A stretch of 64,000 nt of DNA from Piscicola geometra (taxonomy: Eukaryota; Annelida; Clitellata; Hirudinida; Piscicolidae). Of this stretch, positions 37,053 through 57,860 are shown piece after piece. The position numbers were made by a program, and so were the translations under genes. Within the stretch, counting starts at the first letter, position 1. Every line of letters begins with the position of its first letter. The notes beneath the pieces are model-generated. The model was not told where the DNA came from. It did not search any database and saw only the letters and a list, made by a program, of their open reading frames with translations. The stretch is taken from positions 4,976,420 through 5,040,419 of the forward strand of contig OX030961.1 of NCBI GenBank assembly GCA_943735955.1, in the 5' to 3' direction.

Positions 37053-39338
37053 CAGTAGTAGTAGCAGTAGTAGTAGTAGCAGTAGTATTATTATTAGTAG
37101 TAGCAGCAGTAGTAGTAGTAGTAGTAGTAGTAGTAGCAGCAGTAGTAGTAGTAGTAGTAGTAGTTCCTAAAATGCTTAAATCAGGGCATGGATGGATGCA
37201 TTTGCACTGCAAAAGATGTATCTCAAACAACACTATCATTACCACTTCCACCTACCGCAGTACGATTTTTCAACTATTACTAACTCAAAAAACTCCCTTT
37301 TTACTATTTATTTTTTTTTATTAAAATAAATTGATGATTCTTTTTATTTTTCTCTTTTCGACAAGAACACGTTATTTTTCATAATGAGTAATACACAGTG
37401 AAGAAGCCTTAATTGCATGAGCAATCCTTTGATCTCGCATCATCCATGATGGAGAGAAAGAAATGAAAAAAGAAAGAGCCTTTAATTTCATGATTCATCG
37501 AATGCGTGAATTGCACATATGCATGAAATTAAGTTTTAGAATTATGTAACGCCTAACTTTAATGATTTAATATTTTAATGAATTCATTAAAAGCATCAAG
37601 CATGTTACTTTTCGAAACACTGTGGTTTACTTTGTTAGTTGAGATGAACGGAAATTCGGTACTTGCTTTAAGGTCACCTACATCAGTGATAGAGTTGTTA
37701 AATGATTCTTCACTGTAACTGTAAGCAATGCCGCTTCGTTCTTAAAGTTGTTTTGACTGTTGATTACCTCGGGAAATGATGCAAACATACAACATTTTCT
37801 TTCCCATGCTCATGATACCCTTCCCAATCTCCTGCTCAAATGCACAAACTTTATCTATGAGACTAAACAAGTTGGCATTCATCCATTGCACTGACAAATT
37901 CAAAGCATTTATAAAACTATACACTTTGAGATTTGAAGTTTTAAATTAAATTCAGAAAATACCAATTTAATTCTTTTCTGCAGAATTTTTATATATTTTT
38001 TCTGAAAATAACTTCGCGGATCACTGATCAGATATATATAACTGAATAATTCATTTAAATTTTAAATGAATAATTAATTAAATTTAATCTAAATTCTTCT
38101 TGTAGCGACAACACCAGCATAATGTTATAGCTCTTAGTTATCACTTCAAATTTATGGAATTATTAAAGTCTATGTGGCATTCTAAAGTTTGAATGGGATG
38201 CATGGAGCATTTCGTGCTTCTGAGGTGGCGAAGAAAGATGTGTTTGTAGTTGTCTGTGATATTTTGGGTGTCTAAATAGGTTGTTTCAAAGTTTTAAAAA
38301 ATTAAACTAAAGTTTAAAACATTTTTATAATTAGAATGATAACATTTCAGAGGTTCACAGGTCTGCATAATTTATTTATTTAATAAAATTCAATAATATA
38401 TTATTAATAATTTATGAATATAAAATTTATTAAATATATAAACGAAATGTGAATCATACCCAATAGGGTTAGTCCTCAGCGATATCTCGAGGTCCCTGAG
38501 GATTTGAGTTGACGTGACATCACCAAGCCTTCTAAGGGCCTGACAGAAGGGTTCATGAATATGTAAATGATGCTTTTGTGCAATATGTAACCTATTTTAT
38601 TTTTAAACTTTGTGTGTGTGTGTATGTAAATGTGCAAATATATATATATAAATATATGTGTGCGTGTGTGTAAATGTGCAAATATGTGTGTATCTTTTTT
38701 ATCCATGAATAAATATATTTAAAATATTTTGTGTATATATGTGAGTATGTGTAGATGAATTTGTGTGATTATGTACAATCGTATGTGTGTGTGGATGTGC
38801 ATATGCATGTCTGCATCTACCTTGGAGTTTTTGTGACTAGAGGGACCGAGGTAGAGTTTAATTTTGCTGAGGTAGCTTTCTGGCGGCTCTTTTGCAGACA
38901 CTTTTTCCTGAAAAAATTATTTAGGTTAACATTTATCTGAAGCTAAATTAAACTTGAAACTTCAAAAGTGATTATAATTGTTTAAATTATCAGGCAAATT
39001 ATTATGATAGTGAGGAGTATAGAGTTAAGTGAACCTGATCACATAATAGATCCCACTTTCTTTCATCATCATAACTTTTGAGCAGTCTCATCTTGTCAGG
39101 TGGTAGATCCATGGAAGCCTGCATATCAAAAACGTTTTGTAAAATTAATCAGTTGATTGGAATGAAGTGAGTTACCAAGAACAAGAGAATAATTAAACTT
39201 CTAACTCACCAATACGTTGTGGAATCTAGCTTCCACTTCGTCATGACTGGGCATGGGAAGTTTAGGATCTATAGTTCTAAAGGTCCTTTCCGGACTGTTG
39301 TTTGAGGAGGATTGATGTATGGACGGCATCCCTCCCAT
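15056..39338 (-). CDS. FMNL: Formin-like protein (FMNL family), 30 exons, 1022 aa
   Basis: Exons: 39338-39210, 39118-39035, 38907-38821, 38539-38460, 30785-30702, 27508-27375, 26955-26837, 26429-26353, 26195-26102, 25910-25833, 25442-25332, 25069-24920, 24651-24603, 24466-24414, 24135-24090, 23971-23732, 22852-22731, 22392-22291, 22101-22044, 21818-21761, 21622-21475, 19486-19400, 19182-19114, 18889-18809, 18172-18043, 17814-17648, 17254-17153, 16669-16559, 15913-15811, 15171-15056; 3069 nt in frame. Diaphanous-related formins nucleate, elongate or bundle actin downstream of Rho-family GTPases. GBD/FH3 (about 20-410): [51 protein letters not shown]. Coiled coil 385-460; FH1 about 495-538 with five-Pro runs; FH2 about 550-950 ([46 protein letters not shown]); DAD near 985-1000 ([11 protein letters not shown]). 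The protein begins Met-Gly, as in myristoylated FMNLs. Length matches vertebrate FMNLs. Confidence 0.95.
15175..15462. repeat. 21-bp minisatellite, FMNL intron 29
   Basis: About 13 copies of a unit containing GGGCAATTGGAAGTGGTGAT, alternating with GAGCAATT variants. The 21-bp unit is divisible by three, so long repetitive frames run through both strands; these are not genes. Confidence 0.95.
15565..15810. other. C-rich, G-poor stretch in FMNL intron 29
   Basis: CA/CC-rich sequence with ACCACACCC-type words, ending at the exon 29 donor. Strong strand asymmetry and no coding content. Confidence 0.6.
15927..16290. repeat. GGGAT/GGGGT pentamer array, FMNL intron 28
   Basis: Irregular array of GGGATGGGATGGGGTG units with GCGAT variants. 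The plus strand is G-rich and the FMNL sense strand C-rich, so runs of three or more G recur every few bases. Confidence 0.95.
16675..16950. repeat. G-rich GGATGGAGG(A/G)GGGA array, FMNL intron 27
   Basis: Degenerate tandem units such as GGTGGATGGAGGAGGGAG, grading into GGATGGATGAATGGAT. It starts a few bases beyond exon 28. Confidence 0.9.
17258..17425. repeat. GGGTAGGGGGT array, FMNL intron 26
   Basis: Repeated GGGTAGGGGGTGGGTAGG with ACGTTGGGG variants, starting directly upstream of exon 27. The plus strand shows repeated G3-G5 runs with short loops. Confidence 0.93.
18178..18512. repeat. 15-bp GGTGTGGTGTGTTGT minisatellite, FMNL intron 24
   Basis: It begins about 6 bp upstream of exon 25 (in the gene's sense), so the acceptor of that exon sits in C/A-rich sequence derived from the array. 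About 20 units. Confidence 0.95.
18893..19112. repeat. (GT)n-rich microsatellite filling FMNL intron 23
   Basis: TGTGTG runs with TATGTG and GAGTG interruptions fill almost the whole intron between exons 23 and 24. Confidence 0.93.
19640..21412. repeat. 14-bp minisatellite, FMNL intron 21, about 1.77 kb
   Basis: About 125 tandem copies of GAGGGACAGAGGGT, with variants GAGGAACAGAGGGT and AGATTGAAGGACAG. The plus strand is almost all purine plus regular C/T. It produces a 768-codon Pro/Ser/Leu frame on the minus strand that is purely repeat-derived. Confidence 0.98.
23010..23205 (+). mobile_element. tRNA-derived SINE, tRNA-Cys-like head
   Basis: The head matches pol III promoter elements: A-box TGGCTTAGATGG (about 23022-23033) and B-box-like AGTTCAAACCC. 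Between them, GGACC-TGCAAC-TTAAAGGTC forms an anticodon arm with loop anticodon GCA (Cys). An unrelated body ends in CAGTTGCGTGCCTTGGCGC and an A/T-rich tail (CGCATTATTATAAT). A second 3' end with the same core occurs near 32550. It lies in FMNL intron 16, in antisense to that gene. Confidence 0.8.
23346..23615. repeat. 21-bp minisatellite, FMNL intron 16
   Basis: About 13 copies of GATAGGTAGATGGTGAGAAA plus one T, with alternating G/T variants. Confidence 0.96.
26690..26825. repeat. CTCTCTCCCACTCC 14-bp array, FMNL intron 7
   Basis: About eight tandem pyrimidine-rich units ending just before exon 7. Unlike its neighbours, this array is pyrimidine-rich on the plus strand. Confidence 0.9.
27511..27591. 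repeat. (GT)n microsatellite beside FMNL exon 6
   Basis: About 40 uninterrupted GT units directly adjoin the acceptor of exon 6; on the FMNL strand the tract reads (CA)n ending in CAG. The piggyBac target site lies 6 bp beyond. Confidence 0.97.
27598..29392 (+). mobile_element. piggyBac-family DNA transposon, degenerate
   Basis: It is flanked by TTAA target sites (27598-27601 and 29389-29392), the hallmark of piggyBac insertion. The element (27602-29388, 1787 bp) has 13-bp perfect terminal inverted repeats CCCATTAACGCAT / ATGCGTTAATGGG. The palindromic motif GTCCTTTTTTAAGGAC recurs at 27618 and 27965, with a near copy at 29241. It lies in FMNL intron 5, in antisense to the gene, with a broken transposase frame inside. 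Confidence 0.93.
27999..29216 (+). pseudogene. Broken piggyBac transposase (DDE_Tnp_1_7)
   Basis: Homology runs through three frames: 27999-28280 (acidic N-terminus, [20 protein letters not shown]), about 28281-28617 ([15 protein letters not shown]), and 28620-29123 ([19 protein letters not shown] with the first catalytic Asp region, then [13 protein letters not shown]). After an in-frame TAA at 29121 the C-terminal Cys-rich finger continues ([19 protein letters not shown]) to a stop at 29214-29216. Shifts lie near 28270 and 28610. Past about 28960 the block with the remaining catalytic aspartates appears deleted, because the frame jumps to near the Cys-rich end. It cannot encode an active enzyme. 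The terminal repeats look better preserved than the gene. Confidence 0.88.
29526..29745. repeat. 26-bp minisatellite, FMNL intron 5
   Basis: About eight copies of an AT-rich unit containing TATTAAGTATTTTGATGGGA. Confidence 0.93.
29745..29960. repeat. 27-bp minisatellite, FMNL intron 5
   Basis: About eight copies of a unit containing TAAGTTGATTAGATTTGTAA, directly abutting the previous array. The two arrays share TTGATATT-type words and may derive from one another. Confidence 0.92.
30797..30899. repeat. 33-bp minisatellite, left part, target of the foldback element
   Basis: Three copies of a unit containing TAGTTGTTGTTTTAATGGAG and TGTATGTGTTG. The same array resumes at 36636-36745 on the far side of the foldback element, so one array was split by the insertion. 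Confidence 0.9.
32545..32600 (+). mobile_element. 5'-truncated SINE insertion inside the foldback left arm
   Basis: AGTTGCGTGCCCGGGCGC followed by TATACAAAAATGACAA and an (ATT)n tail interrupts the 16-bp array. The core matches the 3' end of the tRNA-Cys-like SINE at 23010-23205, so the foldback element was in place before this SINE copied itself. Confidence 0.7.
32889..33257. other. Central spacer of the foldback element, internally duplicated
   Basis: An AT-rich, non-16-mer spacer. Two related blocks (about 32910-33055 and 33070-33205) share AATACGTGAT, TCCTTAAAACT, a TTTGAATAAATTTGACT(T/G)G word and a following TGTTG..TC(C/G)TCA. No ORF of meaningful length. Confidence 0.7.
36636..36745. 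repeat. 33-bp minisatellite, right part
   Basis: Continuation of the array at 30797-30899, in the same orientation, on the other side of the foldback insertion. Confidence 0.9.
36852..37167. repeat. (AGT)n trinucleotide array, about 315 bp
   Basis: Nearly pure AGT/GTA with AGC and ATT variants, in FMNL intron 4. It makes homopolymeric Ser, Val and Thr frames that are not genes. Confidence 0.97.
37170..38455. other. Remainder of FMNL intron 4, no gene seen
   Basis: AT-rich unique sequence between the AGT array and exon 4. Short open frames, such as one at 37742-37924, lack family similarity and convincing splice sites. Confidence 0.5.
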
Positions 39339-39911
39339 CTCTTTGTATTTCGGCTAATTTTTGATTAACTTTTAGCTAAAGTTCTACGATATTTGCTTTG
39401 AAATATTTTGATTTTATATAAAAGATTGTTTTGATTTCGGCTCTAGCTTCGAAAACTTAATTAAACATCCGCTAAGTAGTGAGCATTCATTTTGCTAAAG
39501 AACCTTGTTTTAAAAAGCTAAACTTTTTAAACAACATTTAAAAGTGCTGAATTTTATTTATTCATTAGCAAACTATTTAACTTAAATTTAACTTTTGTCA
39601 ATAACCATCTCACTTTTTATTTCATTATTATTCATCTGATCGAAAGATTAAATAGTGAAAATTATTTAAATATTTAAACTTTATAAAAATATTTTTAAAG
39701 TACATTTTGCATTTTTTTTATGAAAAATTTTTCCAATAATTTTGATATATAACTAAAAAATATATTAAAATTTTTTTAATTCCTATTTATACTTATTAAT
39801 TTTTATGTTTCTATGGAGATAATGTTTTCTAAATAATACATTTCTTGTTTAATTCTTCAGTTTTTAAGACATTTCTTTTTATGTAATTATTCTCATCAAA
39901 TATTTTTTGAA
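39339..39911. promoter_or_regulatory. Putative bidirectional promoter between FMNL and TTLL4
   Basis: The start codons of FMNL (minus, 39338) and TTLL4 (plus, 39912) are 573 bp apart, head to head, with no other gene between. The spacer is AT-rich with no CpG-rich core and no clear TATA box at a fixed distance from either start. Both 5' UTRs and transcription starts should lie here unless an upstream non-coding exon exists. The call rests on geometry only. Confidence 0.5.
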
Positions 39912-50970
<11,059 letters not shown>

Positions 50971-51438
50971 AAAAGGTTCTCTTATCAGATATCTGCTTAA
51001 CTTTCGTATTAAGTGTTTAAGTTAGCTGAATATTTTGTATCAATATTTATTGATTTATTAAAGTGGAAAGCCCCCAGTCAAGAGAAAAAGCCTTAAAACT
51101 ACACATTGAATCAAGCGTTCCACAAATTTTAATTTCATCAGTATTCCATATTTTTGGTGCTTTTTTATCCTTAAATGTGCCTTGTAAATTAGTCTTTTTT
51201 GCAACCAAATTTTACAAAAGACTTTCATAACGTATTTTTAAATATTTTTTTTTCATTTGTTTGATTAAATGATGATTGTGAGAATTGAAAATGTATCTTG
51301 AATACCTAAATGAGTTAAATTGCTTGTATGAAACTGTTTGGGTACTTGAAACTTTTTCAAAAATCTTGCAGCAAATAAGATAATAGATAGAACTAAATAT
51401 AAATAAAAGACGAAATAATAGCATTTTAAATATACTAG

Positions 51439-51444
51439 TTTATT
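51439..51444 (-). terminator. Candidate polyadenylation signal for PPIH
   Basis: AATAAA on the minus strand, 60 bp past the PPIH stop codon. A plus-strand ATTAAA at 51057-51062 is a candidate for TTLL4. The two genes converge with about 530 bp between their stops. Confidence 0.5.
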
Positions 51445-51503
51445 CAAAAATCAATCCATAAAATAGAATTGTAAAATAATAATAATAATAAGACACAGAT
51501 TGG

Positions 51504-52830
51504 TCACATTTCACCACACTGTGAGATGATTACAGGGATCTTTGGCTTGTTGTTCTGTCCTGTGGGAATGTTCTCTATCTTCCTCAGAACCAGAAGGCCG
51601 TCGATGATGCGACCTTGTGGTGTGGTTTAGTTGAAGAAGTAATATTAAAGTTTTAAAAATAATTATCAATATAATCAATAATGTATAAAATAATTATGAA
51701 GTTTTGTAGCATGAGAAATAACGTATAGGTTCTGAAAATGAGGATTAATTTCATGAATAATATAAAAATTATTTGTGAAGATAGACATTTAAGCTCACCA
51801 AAGACCACATGTTTGTTGTCAAGGAATTCACAGTTAGCACATGTGATGAAAAACTGGCATCCATTTGTGTCCTTGCCACTGTTAGCCTTGGCGTGTGTAT
51901 GCAGTTTATGCTTGGTCGTTTAGATAAAGGCAAATATATACTTTACGAGTACTTCTATGTAGGAATTGAAAATCAATTATTCAATAATTGAATGGATATT
52001 GCATCAGATAGAATTTATTAGATATTGGATTGGATTTAATTTAATAGATATTGGATTGGATTAAATTGAATTGGAAAAATATTGAGTTTATATTATACCA
52101 TAGACAGAATGCCTGGCCCAGAGTGTTTTAGGGTGAAGTTCTCATCTTTGAAGGGTCCTCCGTACACGCTAGTGAGACCAGTGCCATCTTTCTAAAACAG
52201 TAATTATGAAAAACACAGTGAACAATTATATCCACACTTCTTCTTAGAGAGTTTATTTTTAATTTAATGATTATATTTTAATAGAATATAGATGTTTTAC
52301 ATTTTATTATAAACCATATTTTCATGTTAGTTCAAATAGGTACACATGAATTGCATGTTTACATTGACAAAGTCTCCTCCTTGCACCATGAAGTCCTTGA
52401 TCACGCGATGGAAGATACTCTTTTTGTATCCGATTGGAATGCCATCCTTCTTGTACTCTCCAGTGCAGAATTGCCTATCATGGCAATATTTTCACTGAGT
52501 ACTTACGAGATGAAAGTAATGAATGAATTGAACAATATATTTAAATTTTAAATAATATGAATGTTATAAACATTCTCAACCTGAAGTTCTCAGCTGTTTT
52601 AGGTACTATGTCGGCAAAAAGTTCAAACTTTATTCTTCCAATTTCCTGAATTTATTTTTACAATTAAAATAAAGAGTTTACAATGATTATTAGAATATGT
52701 ATATTTAAGATTTTTAAAGAGATTTTATTCAATATATTTAAAATACTAATATCAAATGTACCGTGCTGCCAACTATGACATCAAAGAAAACTACAGGATT
52801 GTTATGATTTTGTTTGTCTGCCGATGTCAT
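51504..52830 (-). CDS. PPIH: Peptidyl-prolyl cis-trans isomerase H (U4/U6 cyclophilin), 6 exons, 178 aa
   Basis: Exons 52830-52762, 52645-52581, 52474-52363, 52191-52099, 51886-51799, 51613-51504; 537 nt, every phase agrees. Human PPIH (177 aa) is part of the U4/U6 snRNP with PRPF3 and PRPF4. Matching segments: [50 protein letters not shown] (catalytic Arg68), [33 protein letters not shown] and the C-terminus [12 protein letters not shown], nearly identical to human. The Trp normally preceding LDGKHVVFG is Phe134 here. The start lies in a short N-terminal stretch ([11 protein letters not shown]) that replaces the human one. Converges with TTLL4. Confidence 0.97.
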
Positions 52831-53190
52831 ATTCAGCTATTTTATTAATCGGCTTTTAAAATCTTGGGTTTGTTTGAATAAACAGCGATAAAAGAAGAAC
52901 ATAGACAAAACAGAAAACAACTATTTTGAATGATCGGTAGTTACGAAAATGACTAATACTTCACTATTTTTAGGCATTTCAAAACTTGAAATAAGTTTAA
53001 AAACCAGGTTATTTGCTTCTGAGTTACATAGTAAATTTAGATAAATAAAACCCTTGATGAGAAAACAAATTCAAAAAGAAATCCTCAAAATTTGAGGATT
53101 TGAGTTAAATTATTAAAATAAATAACCTGATCTAAATAAAAGTTGTTATTAAACGTCTTTGAACTATTCCAAGCTTCTTATCAATTTAGA
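52831..53190. other. PPIH upstream region
   Basis: AT-rich. It should contain the PPIH 5' UTR and promoter, but no distinctive motif was recognised. Confidence 0.4.
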
Positions 53191-53199
53191 ACCATCAGC

Positions 53200-53505
53200 T
53201 GATGGAAGACGGTTCTTGTTTTTACCGATGCGGTTTTTGACGTCTGCATCGGTCCCCCAGAAGTGTTGACTTTTAATCGAGTGAAACTATCCACCTTCTC
53301 TAGCGTTTTACATTGACTATGATTAGTGTAATGTTCGAAGCATGGTCTTGTAAACCTGCTCTTGGCTCAGTCTGTTTATGATACCTACTCTAGTTTAGTT
53401 ATCTTCTATAGACTACAGTGTTAGTTTTTTCTGAATCTGTTGTTGGGTCTAAGAAAAGAGATCCAGACCATCAGCAAAGTCTAGGGCGTTAAATTTTGTC
53501 AATAA
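53200..53505 (-). pseudogene. Degraded LINE reverse-transcriptase fragment
   Basis: Translating the minus strand across several frames gives, in order, NALDFADGLDLFS (the Y/FADD region with one Asp replaced by Gly), QQQIQKK, RVGIINRL, CKTLEKVDSFTRLKVNT and TDADVKNRIGK. That is the order of RT palm and thumb motifs of common non-LTR elements (DFADDLALLS, then ..SFTYLGS.., ..GGTDADVK.RIGKA). Multiple stops and shifts make it a dead relic. It is a different family from the RTE at 43-46 kb. Confidence 0.65.
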
Positions 53506-56500
53506 TGTACACTGGTTCTGTTTTGTTTTATTTTGTTTGAAGTATTCATTAGAAACAGGAAAAGTGAGGCCTTACCTTGAAGGCATGTTGAAGGCATAAG
53601 TGATCCGCTCGCCAAGAACGATTCACAAACTCATAGTACAGTCCATAATGGTTCCTTCCCAATCCATTAAATCTTTTCCCAGAGCCAGTTTTTAATAGAT
53701 AATTTACTATATAAAATAACTGTAGTTTAACCTCATTCTCATTATCATCGTCGTTCTTTACAAGCAAGATTATCATCTTCACCATCTTCACATCTTGTTT
53801 TCAGTATTTTCAGTACCTCTCAATGCCTATACTATTTTTAATAATAAAAATTATCAGTTATTTAAAGATTTAAAATTAGTTGAGTTTTTATCGAGTTAAA
53901 AGTTTTTTAAAATTTAATTTTAGTGTAAATATAAATACTTAAAATTATTATTCTAAATTATCATTTGATTCAACATATTAATCATCTTGGTTTCATTACT
54001 TACTGATAGATCCCCATTGGAAATATTTATGAAGCGCGTTTTTTTGGCTGCTATCAAAACCTTTAAATCTTCATTAGAGGATAAACTGAATTACTAATAA
54101 AATAAATCATCCGCTCCTTTTTTTGATGATCATACTTATGGTAAAAAATCATTTAAGATTCAGTTTAAGTGTTTTGAACTGTTTATATGCTCAAACTTGA
54201 AGGTTATTAATGTGATAATTCATACTTCATTTAAATTGATTTATTTCAAATTATTTTGTAAAAATATTTTTTACATCCTGAAAACTACAACAAGAGGGAT
54301 GTATTTTGACCATGGAATTTTTTCACGTTTTTTAAATTAAAATGTATTAATATAAAATTAATATTTACTCTGAAAATATAAAGTTGGAAAAATTATTTGT
54401 AATCATTAAAACATTGGAAAAACAAGCTTTAATAGGAAATATTATAAACTTTTCATATTCTCATTTTTCTAAAAATTCGAGCGCATAATATATTATAATT
54501 TACGTAAAAACTAAAAAAAATTATATTTTTAACATCTCGTGAAGCTCTTCACTTATTCAGCAACTGCTTTCAAGGCTACATAATTTATGGAACTATTTTC
54601 ACAATCTTAAAACTTTTTCACTTCAAATATTGTCCTAAAAAGTGGCTGACTCGTGATGATGCTTTTGCGTTTAAGAATAAAACTTTTATTTTACTTATAT
54701 TATACCTCAATAAATATTTGAATGTTAAAATTATTTTCCAGATTATTATGATTTTTGAAGCGTTTGAAGCACCAATTGAATAATGCAAGAAAGGACTTCT
54801 CTCCGGAAGTGTTTAATCGGCATCTTTAAAGCGGCAATAGTGGCGAGGATTTGTGACGAACAGGTGGTCGTTGAGTGGGTCGTCAACGTTGTCAATGCAT
54901 TCTTAAACGCGCTTTACGACTTTTTTGGAAAGACTCTTGACTTTGAATTGCAAATGAAGTAAAAAGAAGAATACTCGAGAATTGTTTTTAAACGAGGCAT
55001 AATAAATTGAGTATATTGTTCTTAAGAAGTGCTAACTACCAAAACAGAGATTTAATGGACCCAAACCAAATGTAAAAGAAACAATTACACACTCAAAGCC
55101 CGCATACGCTCACCTATGATACAGTTTATATGGCGCTTTATTCGACACCCTCCAACGAATACGAGTCTTTATGAGACATCGACGCAGTAACAGCTTCACA
55201 AACTTGTGCCATCATGAATTGAACAAGTGATTACAAACTTTTAAAAGTCAACAACTAAAAATTGAATTGTATGAGTTTTGATAATATGAAAGTGAATGTT
55301 GAAGGCATGCAATGTTTCCTCCTCATCCTAATGATACTGCATATTTAGAAAAGTTTTGAAGTTCTGCCACCTTTGTGTCTTCCTTTACGGTATTCGCTTA
55401 AAATGCTCTGAATCAAGCATGGATTAGAGGTTTGAATGCAAACCGTGCCCGAATACGTCTGCTATTTATAAATTATTTATAGCCCTAGTAATAATTAATA
55501 AAAGAGTGAAAACGTAGCTTTTAATGAACATAAACGACTATGTATAAAACACACAAGTTAACAAGGTTTAATGTAGCTGGGTGGTGATGAATAGTTATGC
55601 GTTGGAGAGATGGCGATGCCAGAACAAGATGGATGGTGATATGGACTTGAAGATCAATTTTAAAACTTCATGACTCTTTGGGGTTTTATCACGAAATTTG
55701 AAATGTTTGTTCTTCAGATGTGTATCTGTATTTTCTGAAGCAATACCCAAAATGACTTTAAAAACTTCCAACTCTGGCATCTTCTCGGGATGGTAGGCTG
55801 GTTATTGATGACTGATACCGCCTTGTGGAATGGTAATTGAGGCTTCCAAAAGATGTTCCCCTGATGGATTGGCCAGCAGCATGGAAGCGGCAGTTTATGC
55901 GACATGCAATAAAGTGCATTGATGACGACACAAAGGAGATATTACCACAAGCCGCCGTCATTTGCATCCTTATAACACTCATTAATTGCTGCCTTTGCAT
56001 GATAATCAGTCTTTTGGGGAATTTAAAAGTTTTTAGAATAACATTCAGTGGATGCCTCCTTTGAGACGTTTATTGAATTAAAATTCTAAATCCGAAATGT
56101 TACTTTTTCATGAAAAATGCTACTTAATTTTAAAGTCAAAAAACCTAAAAACAATATTTAACAATATTTTTACAACATTTGTCAAGCTTTTCATCTTTTA
56201 ACTAAATCGTTCTGAGATGCCAAAAAAACAAGTTATGAATGCTATTTAAAAGCCTAACAAGTCCTTTTTCTTATTTCCACCCTCTTTATCCCCCCTTCAC
56301 TAACCTATATCACTGCACCCCTCTAGTTGATTACTAAACATCAAAACACTTTGCTATCCGATATTTATGTCCTATAATTTGTGTTTATATAAATAAAATG
56401 ATTTTTTAATTTAAAAAATGTAGAAAACAAACTATTTCTTCGTTTAAAATATATTTGAAAACCTGATTTTTTAATATTTTCTAAAATTAAAACATTAAAA

Positions 56501-57350
56501 TGAATATCGTACAAGAGCTGTAATCAATAAACCCTTTTCAATTTTTTTTCCTTTTAGGTTTTGTCGCTTTATATTTTATTTAAAAATATTTCTTTATTTT
56601 CAAAGTTTTGTTGAAAATTAAAAAAGGCAAATAAAATTAAAATTGTATTCTATATATTAGTTTTCAACGCTTTAAAGGCTCTATTCAAAACACTTAAGGA
56701 TCGACCAAACCCATTGTAAAAGTAAAAGTATTTGGAATGTTACTTCAAAACTCCAATCGGACGAAAAAAATCCTCGAAATAATTTTCTTTAAAAAATAAT
56801 GTTCAAAGTTTTTATGCTTTTGTTTATCTCAAAGCCTTTCCATTGTTCTCAGCCACCAACACCACAAGCGTTCGCAAAAACGATGAAAGTTTGCAGTTTA
56901 TGCCGTGAGTTACTGCTTCACGATAGCATGTTATCAACAGGACCCTAATGACGCTTGCGTTATAAGGTTTAAATACGGAGATGTTTATTACTTAAAAATA
57001 TAAATATTTATAAAGAGATAGCAATACATTATGGATACTTACAAAACATAAACACACATATAATTCAACAAACTTAAAATCACATTCACACCACACAAAT
57101 TATTAAGACGCAGACAAACACCTGAAAAATTTACAAACTCATAAACAGAAAGATAAAAAAACTCACAAATTCATGCATACACACAAAATAAACACACACA
57201 TAGGTATACACAAGCACACAAATACACAAAAAGCAAAAAAAGAGGCTAATGTGGGCGATAGTTTAGAGCTGAGTGGAAGGAGAAAAACACAACCGCACCT
57301 CGTAAGCTTAAGCATATACCTCGCAGAATATAACTGCAGAGGTGAATAGG
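53506..57350. other. Gene-poor AT-rich sequence
   Basis: No convincing gene. A minus frame at 53549-53791 (NHYGLYYEFVNRSWRADHL) has a donor-like GTAAGG after it but no recognised relatives. GC-richer islands occur around 54780-54960 and 55790-56000 with little ORF structure; they could be regulatory DNA or old repeats. Confidence 0.4.
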
Positions 57351-57362
57351 GAAAGCCCTCAA

Positions 57363-57860
57363 AGCAGGGTTTAAAGTGGTTTAAACCAATGTGAAGCGGT
57401 GTGAAATAACTTAAAGTGGTTTAAATAAATGTAAAGCAGTTTTAATTAAAGTTAAACGTGTAAACTAATGTAAAGCAGTGTAAACTAATGTAAAGCAGTG
57501 TAAATTAATGTAAAGCAGTGTAAACTAATGTAAAGCAGTGTAAACTAATGTAAAGCAGTGTAAACTAATGTAAAGCAGTGTAAACTAATGTAAAACAGTG
57601 TAAACTAATATAAATCAGTGTAAACTAATGTAAAGCTGTGTAAACTAATGTAAAGCAGTGTAAACTAATGTAAAGCAGTGTAAACTAATGTAAAGCAGCG
57701 TAAACTAATGTAAAGCAGTGTAAACTAATGTAAAGCAGTGTAAACTAACGTAAAGCAATGTAAACTAATGTAAAGCGGTGTAATTTAATGTAAAGCAGTG
57801 TAAATTAATGTAAAGCAGTGTAAACTAAGGCAAAACTGTTTAAATTGATGAAAAGCAGTG
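57363..57860. repeat. 20-bp minisatellite
   Basis: About 24 copies of TAAACTAATGTAAAGCAGTG, degenerate at both ends (TTTAAAGTGGTTTAAA-type on the left). Confidence 0.97.

Noticed and set aside
36748..37324. Poly-Ser, poly-Val and poly-Thr frames
   Set aside because: They are the three readings of the (AGT)n microsatellite.
55758..56064. Overlapping 75-80 codon frames on both strands
   Set aside because: Neither shows family similarity, splice context or a consistent partner; treated as a possible regulatory or old repeat island.
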